In this document: in pieces, positions 41,204-49,451 of the stretch
Layout: each line of letters opens with the position of its first letter
How positions within the stretch are numbered: position 1 is the first letter of the stretch
From: Gp7-AA10 sp035636095
Lineage (GTDB): Bacteria > Acidobacteriota > Thermoanaerobaculia > Gp7-AA8
DNA: 49,451 nt
Assembly: GCA_035636095.1 (NCBI GenBank)
Contig: DASPZU010000072.1
Coordinates: 1-49,451 of the forward strand
Reading direction: 5' to 3'
Translations under genes and position numbers: made by a program
The notes under the pieces: model-generated
What the model was told of the DNA's origin: nothing
Databases searched by the model: none
The model's input: the letters and a program-made list of their open reading frames with translations, nothing else

Positions 41204-41251
41204 GCCTCCGGACATCACTAATTAACGAATCACGATCCAAGGTCCGGAGGC
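41204..41251 (+). promoter_or_regulatory. Inverted repeat that can hide the ribosome site of the giant gene
   Basis: GCCTCCGGAC (41,204-41,213) is the exact reverse complement of GTCCGGAGGC (41,242-41,251). The right arm contains the GGAGG ribosome site four bases before the ATG at 41,255. If both arms are in the transcript, the 10-bp stem with a 28-base loop would block translation until opened. At DNA level it could instead be an operator. Confidence 0.5.
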
Positions 41252-41254
41252 TCT

Positions 41255-44200
41255 ATGGCTGGAAAGCATTGCCGTCTTACGCGGATCCTCGCTTTCTTGT
41301 GTCTGTTCGCCGCCATCCCTGCCCGGGCGGCTGAGCAAAAACGCAATCTGTTCGGGCCAGAGAAGTTCATCCGCACTACCGGCGCGCCGAATGACTACGA
41401 ACGCACGTTCAATGTTCCCGCGTATGTCGGCTCGCCTTACAGCCTGGAGATCATCAACGGAGCTCCTGACGGCAGCAATGGATCCATTCCCGACGCGGTC
41501 TCATCCGCTACGGTATCCCTCGACGGACAGGAAATCGTCAAGAGAAACGAGTTCTCCAAAACTACCGCCACCATTCGCAAGGAGATCACTCTTACTTCAG
41601 GCAGCCACAGGCTGGAAGTTCAGGTCAGCAGCGCCCCCGACAGCTACTTTCGCCTAACCATCTCCGGCACGATTCCTCTCGCCGACCTCGGAGTCGCTCG
41701 CTCCGGCCACTCCGCGACCTCGCAGAATGACGGCAGCCTGCTGTTCGCCGGAGGCATCGGCAGCGCCGGCGCCAGCGCCGAATCATTCGATCCGGCCACG
41801 CTCAAGACGTCTCCGCTGCAGGCGACGCTCCGGGCGGGGCGGTTTGATCATTCCGCGAATTCGCTGCCACGCGGCGAGACCCTGATCATCGGGGGATCCG
41901 ACAGCAATGGTCCTCTTCCGAGCTCGGAGCTGTTTCGATCGAGCAGCAAGACCTTCGCGCCGATTCCTGGATCGCCTCGCATTACGCGGACGGGGCACTC
42001 TGCGACGCTTCTCGGTGACGGGAGCGTTCTCATTCTCGGCGGCGCCGGCGCGACCGGCGCGTCTCTTCGGGAGTCGGAATCATTCAATCCGAATCAAGAC
42101 CCGCTCACCGGCGCGCTCTATGACCCAAGCACCGGCGTCTTCACGCTGCTTCCGAATGCGCTGCTGGTGCCGCGCGCGAATCACACTGCGACTCTCCTTT
42201 CCAGCGGTCAGGTCCTCGTGGCCGGTGGCCGCAATGCCGACGGTGTCCTCGCTTCGGCGGAATTGTTCGATCCAGCCACCGGCCGCAGCACATTGCTCAG
42301 CGCGTCGATGAACAGCGCACGGGCGGAGCACAGCGCCACGCTTCGCCCGGACGGCTCGGTGCTCATCGCCGGCGGCGCGGGCGCTTCGGGACTCCTGGAC
42401 AGCATCGAAATCTACGTATCGCAGACATTCAGCGACTCCCCGACCAGGCTGATCATGCCGCGTCGTAATCACACGGCGACGCTTCTTCCGATCGGCGAGA
42501 TTCTGATCGCGGGCGGCGAAGGGGCGAATGGAACTCTCGCGCATACCGAGTTAGTCGGGCCGCCGGCGGCGGACACCGCGGCGCCACAAATCGGCGCGAC
42601 CACGCCGGTGAACGGCGCCACCGGCGTCGACTTGAATGCCATCGTCGGCGTTCGCTTCTCAGAACCGATCGACGTTTCCGCGATCAATGTCCGGCTCACT
42701 GCCGCCGGTGCGGCGGTCGCCGGTGTGACGGGCAGCGGCGAATCTGGACTCTACGCGTTCTTCGTTCCGAGTCAGCTTTTTCGCGCTGGCGCGCTGCACA
42801 CGGTGGAGCTCCAGGGAATTCGCGATCTGGCCGGGAACAGTCTAGCGAACGTTTCCTTCAGCTTCACGACGGTTGCCGCTCCCGCCATCAGCAGCTTCGC
42901 GCCGACGCACGGCACCCGAGGGACACAGGTCAGGATTTTCGGCAGCGGATTCGATCCGTCAGGTCCACAGCGCAACATCGTCGCGGTCGGAACAAACAGC
43001 GCCGTCGTCAGTGCGGTTGATGAGACGACGCTGACGATCAGCATCCCGCAAGCGGCGGCCATCGGCGCGCAGAAGATCACCGTGAAGACGCGCGGCGGCA
43101 CGGTGATCAGTGCCGACGATTTCACGGTCGACAATCCAGTACCGACGCTGACGTCCATCTCTCCCACGCAGGCCAACGCGAACAGCGCTGCGATCACAAT
43201 CAACGCATCCGGCAGCCTCTTCGCACCGAATGCGGTCGTCTACTTCGGTGCGAACGCGCTGGCGACGATGGTCACCAACGCGAATGCGCTGACCGGGCAG
43301 ATTCCAGCGAGTCTCCTTACCACCGCAGGCCTGCTCCCCGTACGCGTTTTCAACCCACCTCCGGGCGGCGGATTTTCCGGCATCCTCAATTTCACCGTCA
43401 TCGCGAACAAAGCGTCGATCGGCAACTTCATCTGGAACGATCGCAACGCGAACGGAATCCAGGAACCAGGTGAGCCGGGCATCGGTGGAGTCAGCGTCTC
43501 GCTCCTCAGCGCCAGCGGGACAGTCCTCCGCACCAGCTCTACCGACGCCAACGGAACTTACCGCTTTGGCGATCTCGATCCAGGGTCCTACGCAGTTCGA
43601 GTCATTCCGCCCCCGGGCTTCAGCTTCTCTCCGTCGGACGCCGGAGACGATGACGCTCGCGACAGCGACTATGATACGAATTTCGACCGTACGGCCTTCA
43701 TCAGCGTAATCGCCGGCGACAATGTCACGTCGCTGGATGCCGGGCTTTTCATTCCGGCGGCGCACATCGCCGAAACTTCGCCGCGGGATGGAGAAGGCGA
43801 CGTCGCGGTGACGCGCGAGACGATCCTACGGCTCACGCAACCTCTGGCCGCCATCCCCGATCCGACTCAGAGCAGCGTCTATGCGGAATTTGGGGGACTT
43901 CGTCTGTCGACGCGCATCCATGTCGCACCCGATCGGCGCGCGATCACGCTGTTCTACGACCAGGATCTCCCGGCCAGCGCGCGCATTCGAGTCACGCTCA
44001 TCGGGGACGCGCTGCGCGATGTCAACGGCAATGCGGTCGACGCCGACGGTGATGGTCGTCCGGGAGGCACGGCACACCTCGACTTCGATACGCTCACGCT
44101 GACGACGCTGACCGGCACGCGCGCCTGCGGCCGCGTATTCGCATCCACGCTGGGGGCCGTCAGCATCTCGATCAACGTACCTCTTCCCGGCGTAACGATC

Positions 44201-47200
44201 ACAGTCGACGGAATGGAGACGAGCCTGCGCACCGTGACCGACGCGCAGGGCAACTTCTGTCTGGATCCCGCGCCGGTTGGCGAGTTCTTCGTCCACATCG
44301 ACGGCCGCACTGCCACCATCCCGATTCCGGTCGGCGACTATTACCCTTCGGTCGGAAAGAAGTGGCGATCGATTGCGGGACAGAGCGTCAACATCGGCGA
44401 AATCTACCTGCCGCGGATCATCGCTGGAACGCTGCAGCCGGTCAGTCGTGTCACCGATACCGTGATCGGTTTCCCGCTGGCCGTTCTGGCGCAGTTCCCC
44501 AACTTCGCCGGCGTGAAGATCACCGTTCCGGCCGACTCGCTCTACTCGGACAACGGGAGCCGCGGCGGGATGGTCGGGATTGCGCCGGTACCCTCGGATC
44601 GGTTGCCAAGCCCACTGCCGCCGGGGATTGCGTTCCCGATCGTGATCACCGTCCAGACCGATGGCGCTTCGAACTTCGACCGGCCGGTCCCGGCATGCTT
44701 CCCGAACATCGCCAACCCGCTGACAGGCGCTCCTCCGCTCCCGCCGAATTCGACGAGCGCGCTGTGGAGCTTCAACCACGACACCGGACAATTCGAGATC
44801 GTCGGACCGATGACGGTATCCGCCGACGGCCAGTTGGTCTGCACCGACCCCGGCATCGGCATTCTCGCTCCCGGCTGGCACGGCACGCTGCCGGGTACCA
44901 ACGTCTCCTGCCATCCGCCCGACGAGAAGAAAGAGAAAGATTGCGACGAGATCCAGAATGACTTGAATCAGAACTACCAGAACAAGAAAAACGCCGGCAG
45001 CGCCAGCCGCGGTTTCGCGCATCAACTGTCGTGCATCGCCAGCAGGGGTTGCCACGATCCCGTTACCGACAAACCCGACGATCCGAACCGAAAGATCCGA
45101 AACGTCTTTGCAGCAGATGCCGACGAGGCCACGCGCAATCCGGTCGACACGGTCTGCGACAAGATCAAGCCTTGGATACCGTCGCAGCCCGGCGATGAAC
45201 ACATCATCAGCAGAAACGACGTCTGTACCGTGATGGCTGGACTGCTCTACCACTTCCCGATCACGCTCACCATGTCGTTTAACTGGAATTGTCCGATTCC
45301 GGTGCCCGAGCACGACAAGCTCATCAACGAAGCGATCGTCCCCTGCTTCGATGAGCTCGCGGCTTCAGGAGACATCTCGACAATCGGTGCTGGGATCGCC
45401 AAGTTCCTCGTGCCGACGCTGGCGCGAGCTGCTCGCGACCGGGCGAACAGAGGGTGTACGAATCGGTCGCAAAACGAGCCTCGAATCGCACTGCTTGCCG
45501 GCTCCACTCGCATGTTTACGCGCGATGACTTGTTCATGCCGTCGCTGGACAACGTAGGCCTGAGAGTTCGAGCTCCCAACGATGATTACTTCCTGCGAGT
45601 GGGCACCAAAGTCCAACTGCGCGTCACGCGGTCGTCCGGGCAGGACGTCACTCCCGCGTCGACCGGAACGCTCTACTTCGTAGTAACCCCTGACGACATC
45701 GCGACCATCACTCCGGAAGGGGAGCTCAGCATTCTTGCGGCACCTGTTCCATGGCCGGACTACACGCAGCCGTTCTACGTCGTGGTGCGCAATGGAAACG
45801 ACTTCGGGGTCGGCCAGTTCGCCATCGAGGATGTCGACACCGACGGCGACGGCGTCGTCGATTCCGTTGAGCGCCGCTGCGGATCCGATCCGAACTCGAA
45901 CAACCCTTCTGTCGACAGCGACGACGACACGATTCCCGACGTTGTCGAAGCCTCGATGATGCTCAATGCCAGGAGCAGAGACACCGACGGCGACCACATT
46001 CAGGACAACGTCGAGCTCCAGAATGGGTTGAATCCGCTGGTTCCGTCCGAGGATGCGCTCACCGAGCTGCGCGATCCGACGTACTACAGCGTGACCAATG
46101 CGCGGACCGGATTCACGGTGCGCGGCAAAACCAGCAACGGGCTGCTCACGAATCTCACTCTGGCTCAGCTCGAGACCTACTACGCATCGTTCTACGACGT
46201 CCGGAACGGAAAAGTCGGCTTCGTTCGCTTCACGACGCCGCAAAACGGGTTGTCGCAGATGATGCCTCGCGTCGTCCTGCGCGATCCGCTGCCTCTGGAT
46301 ACCGACCTTGACGGTCTGCCCGATGAGGTCGAGGCGATTATCGGCACCCGCCCCGATCTGGCCGACAGCGATCACGACGGCGTCAGCGACAAAGCGGAAA
46401 TCGATCAGGGAACCAATCCGCTGGACGGCGCACCGAGCGTCAGCGGGATCGTGCAATCCGTCAAAACGCTCGGAACCGCGGTCGACGTCTGCGCCGTGAA
46501 CGATATGGCCGTCGTCGCCGAATCCACAGCGGGCGTGGCGGTCTTCAACGTCTTCAACGGAATGAATCCGACCAGCATCGCGCAGGTCGATACACCCGGC
46601 GACGCACGTGCGGTCGCCTGCGCGGGCAACCGCATCGCGGTCGCCGACAGTACCGCGGGCCTGGCCATCATCGATATCACCGATCCGCCGGCCGCGAAGA
46701 TCGCGTATCAGTTGCGGCTTGGAAATGCGCAGGCGGTCACCGCCTCGGCCGGCATCGCCTACGTCGGCCTCGACATCGGACAGATCGTGTCGGTTGATCT
46801 GAACAGCGGATCGATTCTGGAGGAGATCCACGGACTGCCGCCGATCCACGATCTGGCCATCGAGCGCGACACGCTGCTGGTCCTGACATCGACCGATCTG
46901 CGAGCCTTCGATCTTTCCAGCGGATCGCTGCAGGCACGCGGCAGCGTCTCGACTGCTGGAAGTCCTGAAGGGATCACCCGCCGGCGTCGACTCTTCGTCG
47001 GAGGTGGATATGCCTACGCCGCTTCCTACCGCGGCTACGACGTGATCGATGTCCGCAATCCGGCAGCGCTGGTGCGCCTCGGCGCTGCTGTTTTTGGCGG
47101 CGGTGCGCTTTCCTTCAAGCAGATCGTTGCCAATGGTTCAGGCATCGGCGTGGCGGCAGTCGGCGTCCTTCCGGGCGATGACGGCACCCACGACATCTGG

Positions 47201-49451
47201 CTCTACGACGTCTCGAATCCGAACGTGACCAATCGCCTGCTGACGGTTCTGCCGACCCCAGGCATAACGCGCGCCCTATCCATCTACAACGGCCTGGCCT
47301 ATGTCGCCGACAGCAATGCCGGATTGCAGGTCGTGAACTATCTGCCTTCCGACACGAGGGGAATCGCGCCGACGATTCAGCTCGAAACGAACTTCGCCGC
47401 CGGCCTCGCTGAAGAAGGTCATCCGATGCGATTGACGGCCAACGTCAGCGATGACGTGCAGGTGCGCAACGTTCAGTTCTATGTCGACGGCGTGAAGGTG
47501 ATGACCGACGGGAACTTCCCGTTCGAATTTCGATTCATCACACCGCTGATGTCCCAAAAAGCGGCCTTCACCATTCGCGCATGCGCCACCGATACCGGCG
47601 GAAACTCCACCTGCACGGCCGAAACGACGGTGACCTTGACGCAGGACGCGACTCCGCCACGAGTCACCGCCATCACACCGATTGACGGCGCGGGTGTTGG
47701 CGCGGGGACGCTGTCGGCGATCAGCGCGACATTCAGCGAGCCGATCGCGGCGAGCTCGCTGTCGACCGCGACATTCCAACTGTTCGCCAGTGGTCCGGAC
47801 GGCCTGATTGGAACTGCCGACGATCGTCTGGTCAGCGGTGGGACGCTCAGCTATCGCGACGACGTCAACAAGGCGTTCCTCACCTTCCCCTCGGTCCTTG
47901 CCATCGATCTGTATCGCGCAGTCATCCGATCTTCGGTCTCCGACCAGAAGGGCAATCCGCTGGGTGCGGATTTTGTCTGGACGTTTCGAGTCAAAGGGCC
48001 GAACACCTGGATCAACCCGAACGGCGGTCTGTGGATCGATCCGAACAATTGGAGCGATAAGAAGGTACCCGTCGCCACCGATAACATCTTCATCTCTCAG
48101 CCGGGCAACTACACGGTTGTCGTCGACCACAGTGTGCAAGTGCAGCAGCTCACCATCGGCGGCGTCAACAGCACTCCGACGATGTGGATCAAGGGAAGCG
48201 GCGCTGGAGGTCACGTCACTCTGACGGTGACCGGCAACGTGATCAACTCCGGCAGGATTCGCCTGGAGAGCGCCGACAGCACATACACCTCGCTGCTGGT
48301 TGTTCAGAACGGCGCGCTGACGAACTTCGGAACCATTGAGGTCAATGAGGGAAGTGGCGGAACTCGCACGCTCACTGCGAATCTCAGCAACCCCGGAACG
48401 ATCAACGTCAACTACAACACGCCGTTCGACGGCACCATCACGAACAGCGGCATCATCAACCTTGCGGCCGGGAAGAAGCTCTCATCGGTCGGCAACCAGA
48501 ACGTATTCAATCAGGCCGGTGGGACCATCAACGGCCCCGGCGCGCTGGAGATGAACGGCGGAACGTTCAATTTCACCGCCGGGCCCATCGTGGGACTGAC
48601 GCCGCTTCTGATCAACGTGGCCCTCAACTTTGGCGGCTCGAACGATCCGGCGACATTCATCCAGACGGCCGGCGGCAGCACGGTCCGCGGCACCATCGCC
48701 GCCAATCAGACGCTGTGGATCAGCGGGCGTGGTGCGGGCAGCCACACCATCATGTCCGCGCCGATCGGCCTGACAAACGCCGGCACCATTCGCATCGAAA
48801 GCGCCGACTCAACCTATCAGTCGCAACTCACCATCACAACCGGCGCGTTGACCAACACCGGCACGATCCAGATCAATCAGGGTTCAGGCGGTTCCCGCGC
48901 GATCAATGGAACACTCATTAACCAGGGAACCATCAACGTCGGCGTGGCGATGGATTACACCGGCACGCTGACAAACACCGGAACGATCAACATCGCCTCG
49001 GGACAGAAGCTGCTCCTGGGCAGCGGACAAACCTTCAACCACAACGGCGGCACCATCGCCGGGACGGGAAGTCTGGAGCTGACCAGCAGTACCTTCAACT
49101 TCAACGGCGGCACGACCACCGGCACCACGCCGCTTCTCATCAATTCCACGCTGAACTTCGGCACGTCGACGAGCGCGGCGTCGTTCATCCAGACCGGCGG
49201 GTCCAGCAGAGCCACCGGCACCATCGCCCCGGCGCAGACGCTATGGGTCAGCGGACGCGGAGCGGGCAGCCACACGACATTGACCCTTGCAAACGGTCTG
49301 ACGAACGCCGGCAGCATTCGCCTCGAAAGCATCGATTCGACGTATCAGTCGCTGATCACCATCACGGGCGGCACACTGATCAACAACGGCACGATCGACG
49401 TCAATCAGGGCGCCGGAGGAAGCCGAACGATCACCGGCGCATTCCTCAATC
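41255..49451 (+). CDS. Giant secreted multidomain protein, N-terminal 2,732 codons (runs off window)
   Basis: One reading frame stays open from the ATG at 41,255 to the window end. After a signal peptide (RILAFLCLFAAIPARAA) come, in order: kelch-like repeats (RSGHSATSQNDGSLLFAGG and four to five similar units, 41,690-42,560), a Big_5-type Ig domain (PVNGATGVDLNAIVGVRFSE), two IPT/TIG domains (42,885-43,395), an SdrD-B-like domain (NFIWNDRNANGIQEPGEPGI), a carboxypeptidase-regulatory-like domain (near 44,200), a Cys-rich middle region (44,900-45,480), thrombospondin-type-3 calcium repeats (DTDGDGVVDSVE, DTDGDHIQD, DSDHDGVSD), LVIVD propeller repeats (46,440-47,350), Ig-like and Big_5 domains, then large beta-rich repeats. 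Such proteins are usually surface or extracellular adhesins or matrix proteins. No anchor or sorting signal is visible in this part. Confidence 0.85.
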   Translation, partial: MAGKHCRLTRILAFLCLFAAIPARAAEQKRNLFGPEKFIRTTGAPNDYERTFNVPAYVGSPYSLEIINGAPDGSNGSIPDAVSSATVSLDGQEIVKRNEFSKTTATIRKEITLTSGSHRLEVQVSSAPDSYFRLTISGTIPLADLGVARSGHSATSQNDGSLLFAGGIGSAGASAESFDPATLKTSPLQATLRAGRFDHSANSLPRGETLIIGGSDSNGPLPSSELFRSSSKTFAPIPGSPRITRTGHSATLLGDGSVLILGGAGATGASLRESESFNPNQDPLTGALYDPSTGVFTLLPNALLVPRANHTATLLSSGQVLVAGGRNADGVLASAELFDPATGRSTLLSASMNSARAEHSATLRPDGSVLIAGGAGASGLLDSIEIYVSQTFSDSPTRLIMPRRNHTATLLPIGEILIAGGEGANGTLAHTELVGPPAADTAAPQIGATTPVNGATGVDLNAIVGVRFSEPIDVSAINVRLTAAGAAVAGVTGSGESGLYAFFVPSQLFRAGALHTVELQGIRDLAGNSLANVSFSFTTVAAPAISSFAPTHGTRGTQVRIFGSGFDPSGPQRNIVAVGTNSAVVSAVDETTLTISIPQAAAIGAQKITVKTRGGTVISADDFTVDNPVPTLTSISPTQANANSAAITINASGSLFAPNAVVYFGANALATMVTNANALTGQIPASLLTTAGLLPVRVFNPPPGGGFSGILNFTVIANKASIGNFIWNDRNANGIQEPGEPGIGGVSVSLLSASGTVLRTSSTDANGTYRFGDLDPGSYAVRVIPPPGFSFSPSDAGDDDARDSDYDTNFDRTAFISVIAGDNVTSLDAGLFIPAAHIAETSPRDGEGDVAVTRETILRLTQPLAAIPDPTQSSVYAEFGGLRLSTRIHVAPDRRAITLFYDQDLPASARIRVTLIGDALRDVNGNAVDADGDGRPGGTAHLDFDTLTLTTLTGTRACGRVFASTLGAVSISINVPLPGVTITVDGMETSLRTVTDAQGNFCLDPAPVGEFFVHIDGRTATIPIPVGDYYPSVGKKWRSIAGQSVNIGEIYLPRIIAGTLQPVSRVTDTVIGFPLAVLAQFPNFAGVKITVPADSLYSDNGSRGGMVGIAPVPSDRLPSPLPPGIAFPIVITVQTDGASNFDRPVPACFPNIANPLTGAPPLPPNSTSALWSFNHDTGQFEIVGPMTVSADGQLVCTDPGIGILAPGWHGTLPGTNVSCHPPDEKKEKDCDEIQNDLNQNYQNKKNAGSASRGFAHQLSCIASRGCHDPVTDKPDDPNRKIRNVFAADADEATRNPVDTVCDKIKPWIPSQPGDEHIISRNDVCTVMAGLLYHFPITLTMSFNWNCPIPVPEHDKLINEAIVPCFDELAASGDISTIGAGIAKFLVPTLARAARDRANRGCTNRSQNEPRIALLAGSTRMFTRDDLFMPSLDNVGLRVRAPNDDYFLRVGTKVQLRVTRSSGQDVTPASTGTLYFVVTPDDIATITPEGELSILAAPVPWPDYTQPFYVVVRNGNDFGVGQFAIEDVDTDGDGVVDSVERRCGSDPNSNNPSVDSDDDTIPDVVEASMMLNARSRDTDGDHIQDNVELQNGLNPLVPSEDALTELRDPTYYSVTNARTGFTVRGKTSNGLLTNLTLAQLETYYASFYDVRNGKVGFVRFTTPQNGLSQMMPRVVLRDPLPLDTDLDGLPDEVEAIIGTRPDLADSDHDGVSDKAEIDQGTNPLDGAPSVSGIVQSVKTLGTAVDVCAVNDMAVVAESTAGVAVFNVFNGMNPTSIAQVDTPGDARAVACAGNRIAVADSTAGLAIIDITDPPAAKIAYQLRLGNAQAVTASAGIAYVGLDIGQIVSVDLNSGSILEEIHGLPPIHDLAIERDTLLVLTSTDLRAFDLSSGSLQARGSVSTAGSPEGITRRRRLFVGGGYAYAASYRGYDVIDVRNPAALVRLGAAVFGGGALSFKQIVANGSGIGVAAVGVLPGDDGTHDIWLYDVSNPNVTNRLLTVLPTPGITRALSIYNGLAYVADSNAGLQVVNYLPSDTRGIAPTIQLETNFAAGLAEEGHPMRLTANVSDDVQVRNVQFYVDGVKVMTDGNFPFEFRFITPLMSQKAAFTIRACATDTGGNSTCTAETTVTLTQDATPPRVTAITPIDGAGVGAGTLSAISATFSEPIAASSLSTATFQLFASGPDGLIGTADDRLVSGGTLSYRDDVNKAFLTFPSVLAIDLYRAVIRSSVSDQKGNPLGADFVWTFRVKGPNTWINPNGGLWIDPNNWSDKKVPVATDNIFISQPGNYTVVVDHSVQVQQLTIGGVNSTPTMWIKGSGAGGHVTLTVTGNVINSGRIRLESADSTYTSLLVVQNGALTNFGTIEVNEGSGGTRTLTANLSNPGTINVNYNTPFDGTITNSGIINLAAGKKLSSVGNQNVFNQAGGTINGPGALEMNGGTFNFTAGPIVGLTPLLINVALNFGGSNDPATFIQTAGGSTVRGTIAANQTLWISGRGAGSHTIMSAPIGLTNAGTIRIESADSTYQSQLTITTGALTNTGTIQINQGSGGSRAINGTLINQGTINVGVAMDYTGTLTNTGTINIASGQKLLLGSGQTFNHNGGTIAGTGSLELTSSTFNFNGGTTTGTTPLLINSTLNFGTSTSAASFIQTGGSSRATGTIAPAQTLWVSGRGAGSHTTLTLANGLTNAGSIRLESIDSTYQSLITITGGTLINNGTIDVNQGAGGSRTITGAFLN
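48185..49451 (+). repeat. 176-177-residue repeats within the giant protein
   Basis: Units begin at 48,185, 48,716 and 49,244 (531 and 528 bp apart) with WI/V-x-G-x-GAG-x-H. Inside each are shorter strands of the form 'NxGTIxxxxG' (TNAGTIRIESADSTYQS, TNTGTIQINQGSGGSR). This pattern is typical of right-handed beta-helix passenger domains. At least 2.4 copies are in the window and they continue beyond it. Confidence 0.85.

Noticed and set aside
43826..46849. Long minus-strand frames (about 495 codons each) opposite the giant gene
   Set aside because: Asp/Arg/Val-rich, low-complexity translations with no motif; the plus strand carries a continuous signal-peptide protein with many known domains.
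1..49451. tRNA, rRNA, intact IS element, integrase or origin of replication
   Set aside because: I saw no cloverleaf, rRNA segment, transposase or DnaA-box cluster; this was by eye and a covariance-model scan would be more sensitive.

Overview
The window (49,451 bp, GC-rich, densely coded, many ATGA/TGATG gene overlaps) looks like a chromosome segment of an environmental Gram-negative-type bacterium. The mix of gene types (iorAB-type molybdenum hydroxylase with a small diheme cytochrome, periplasmic TPR-CHAT protein with sigma and anti-sigma genes, propeller-GGDEF-EAL sensors, DUF4386 clusters, giant secreted repeat proteins) is most familiar to me from Acidobacteriota such as Thermoanaerobaculia. 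That assignment is inference; there is no rRNA or other phylogenetic marker in the window.

Region 1 (1-12,134) is a thiophilic metal/metalloid handling island. It holds a PiT permease (partial), a fused radical SAM-ArsM methyltransferase, a DUF3179 lipoprotein whose reading frame crosses an in-frame TGA followed by a bacterial-SECIS-like hairpin (candidate selenoprotein), a formylglycine-generating-enzyme homologue abutting a membrane protein with NPCHP repeats, MerC-like, MerP-like and MerT-like transport proteins, a DUF255 thioredoxin-fold protein, a CopZ-like Fe-S chaperone, a CsoR-family repressor and a flavin disulfide reductase. Three near-identical C-tract/G-tract dyads sit at the starts of three of these genes and are plausible operators of the CsoR-family protein.

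Region 2 (12,173-16,278) has an acetyltransferase, a small exported protein and an isoquinoline 1-oxidoreductase-like operon with its cytochrome c.

Region 3 (16,327-26,373) is a GntR/YtrA-controlled operon: an ABC ATPase, two paralogous ABC-2 permeases, a DUF2306-like membrane protein, four DUF4386 membrane proteins plus a truncated fifth, a DinB protein and an MDR oxidoreductase plus a truncated copy. Embedded in it is an acyl-ACP reductase / aldehyde deformylating oxygenase pair (AAR-ADO), the alkane pathway known mainly from cyanobacteria, with all six diiron ligands and the acyl-binding cysteine retained.

Region 4 (26,370-36,209) has two large c-di-GMP proteins flanking a secreted subtilase, with complementary departures from consensus: a GDDEF cyclase site with a canonical EAL in one, and an intact GGDEF with an atypical EAL in the other. 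A lipoprotein gene overlaps the second.

Region 5 (36,307-41,025) is an exported TPR-CHAT protease-like protein translationally coupled to a sigma factor and followed by a single-pass anti-sigma-like protein, with a palindromic element flanked by 15-bp direct repeats in between. It resembles a proteolytic sigma-release module.

Region 6 (41,029-end) has a heptanucleotide tandem repeat array, an RBS-sequestering inverted repeat and the first 2,732 codons of a giant secreted multidomain protein that runs off the window with 176-177-residue beta-rich repeats.
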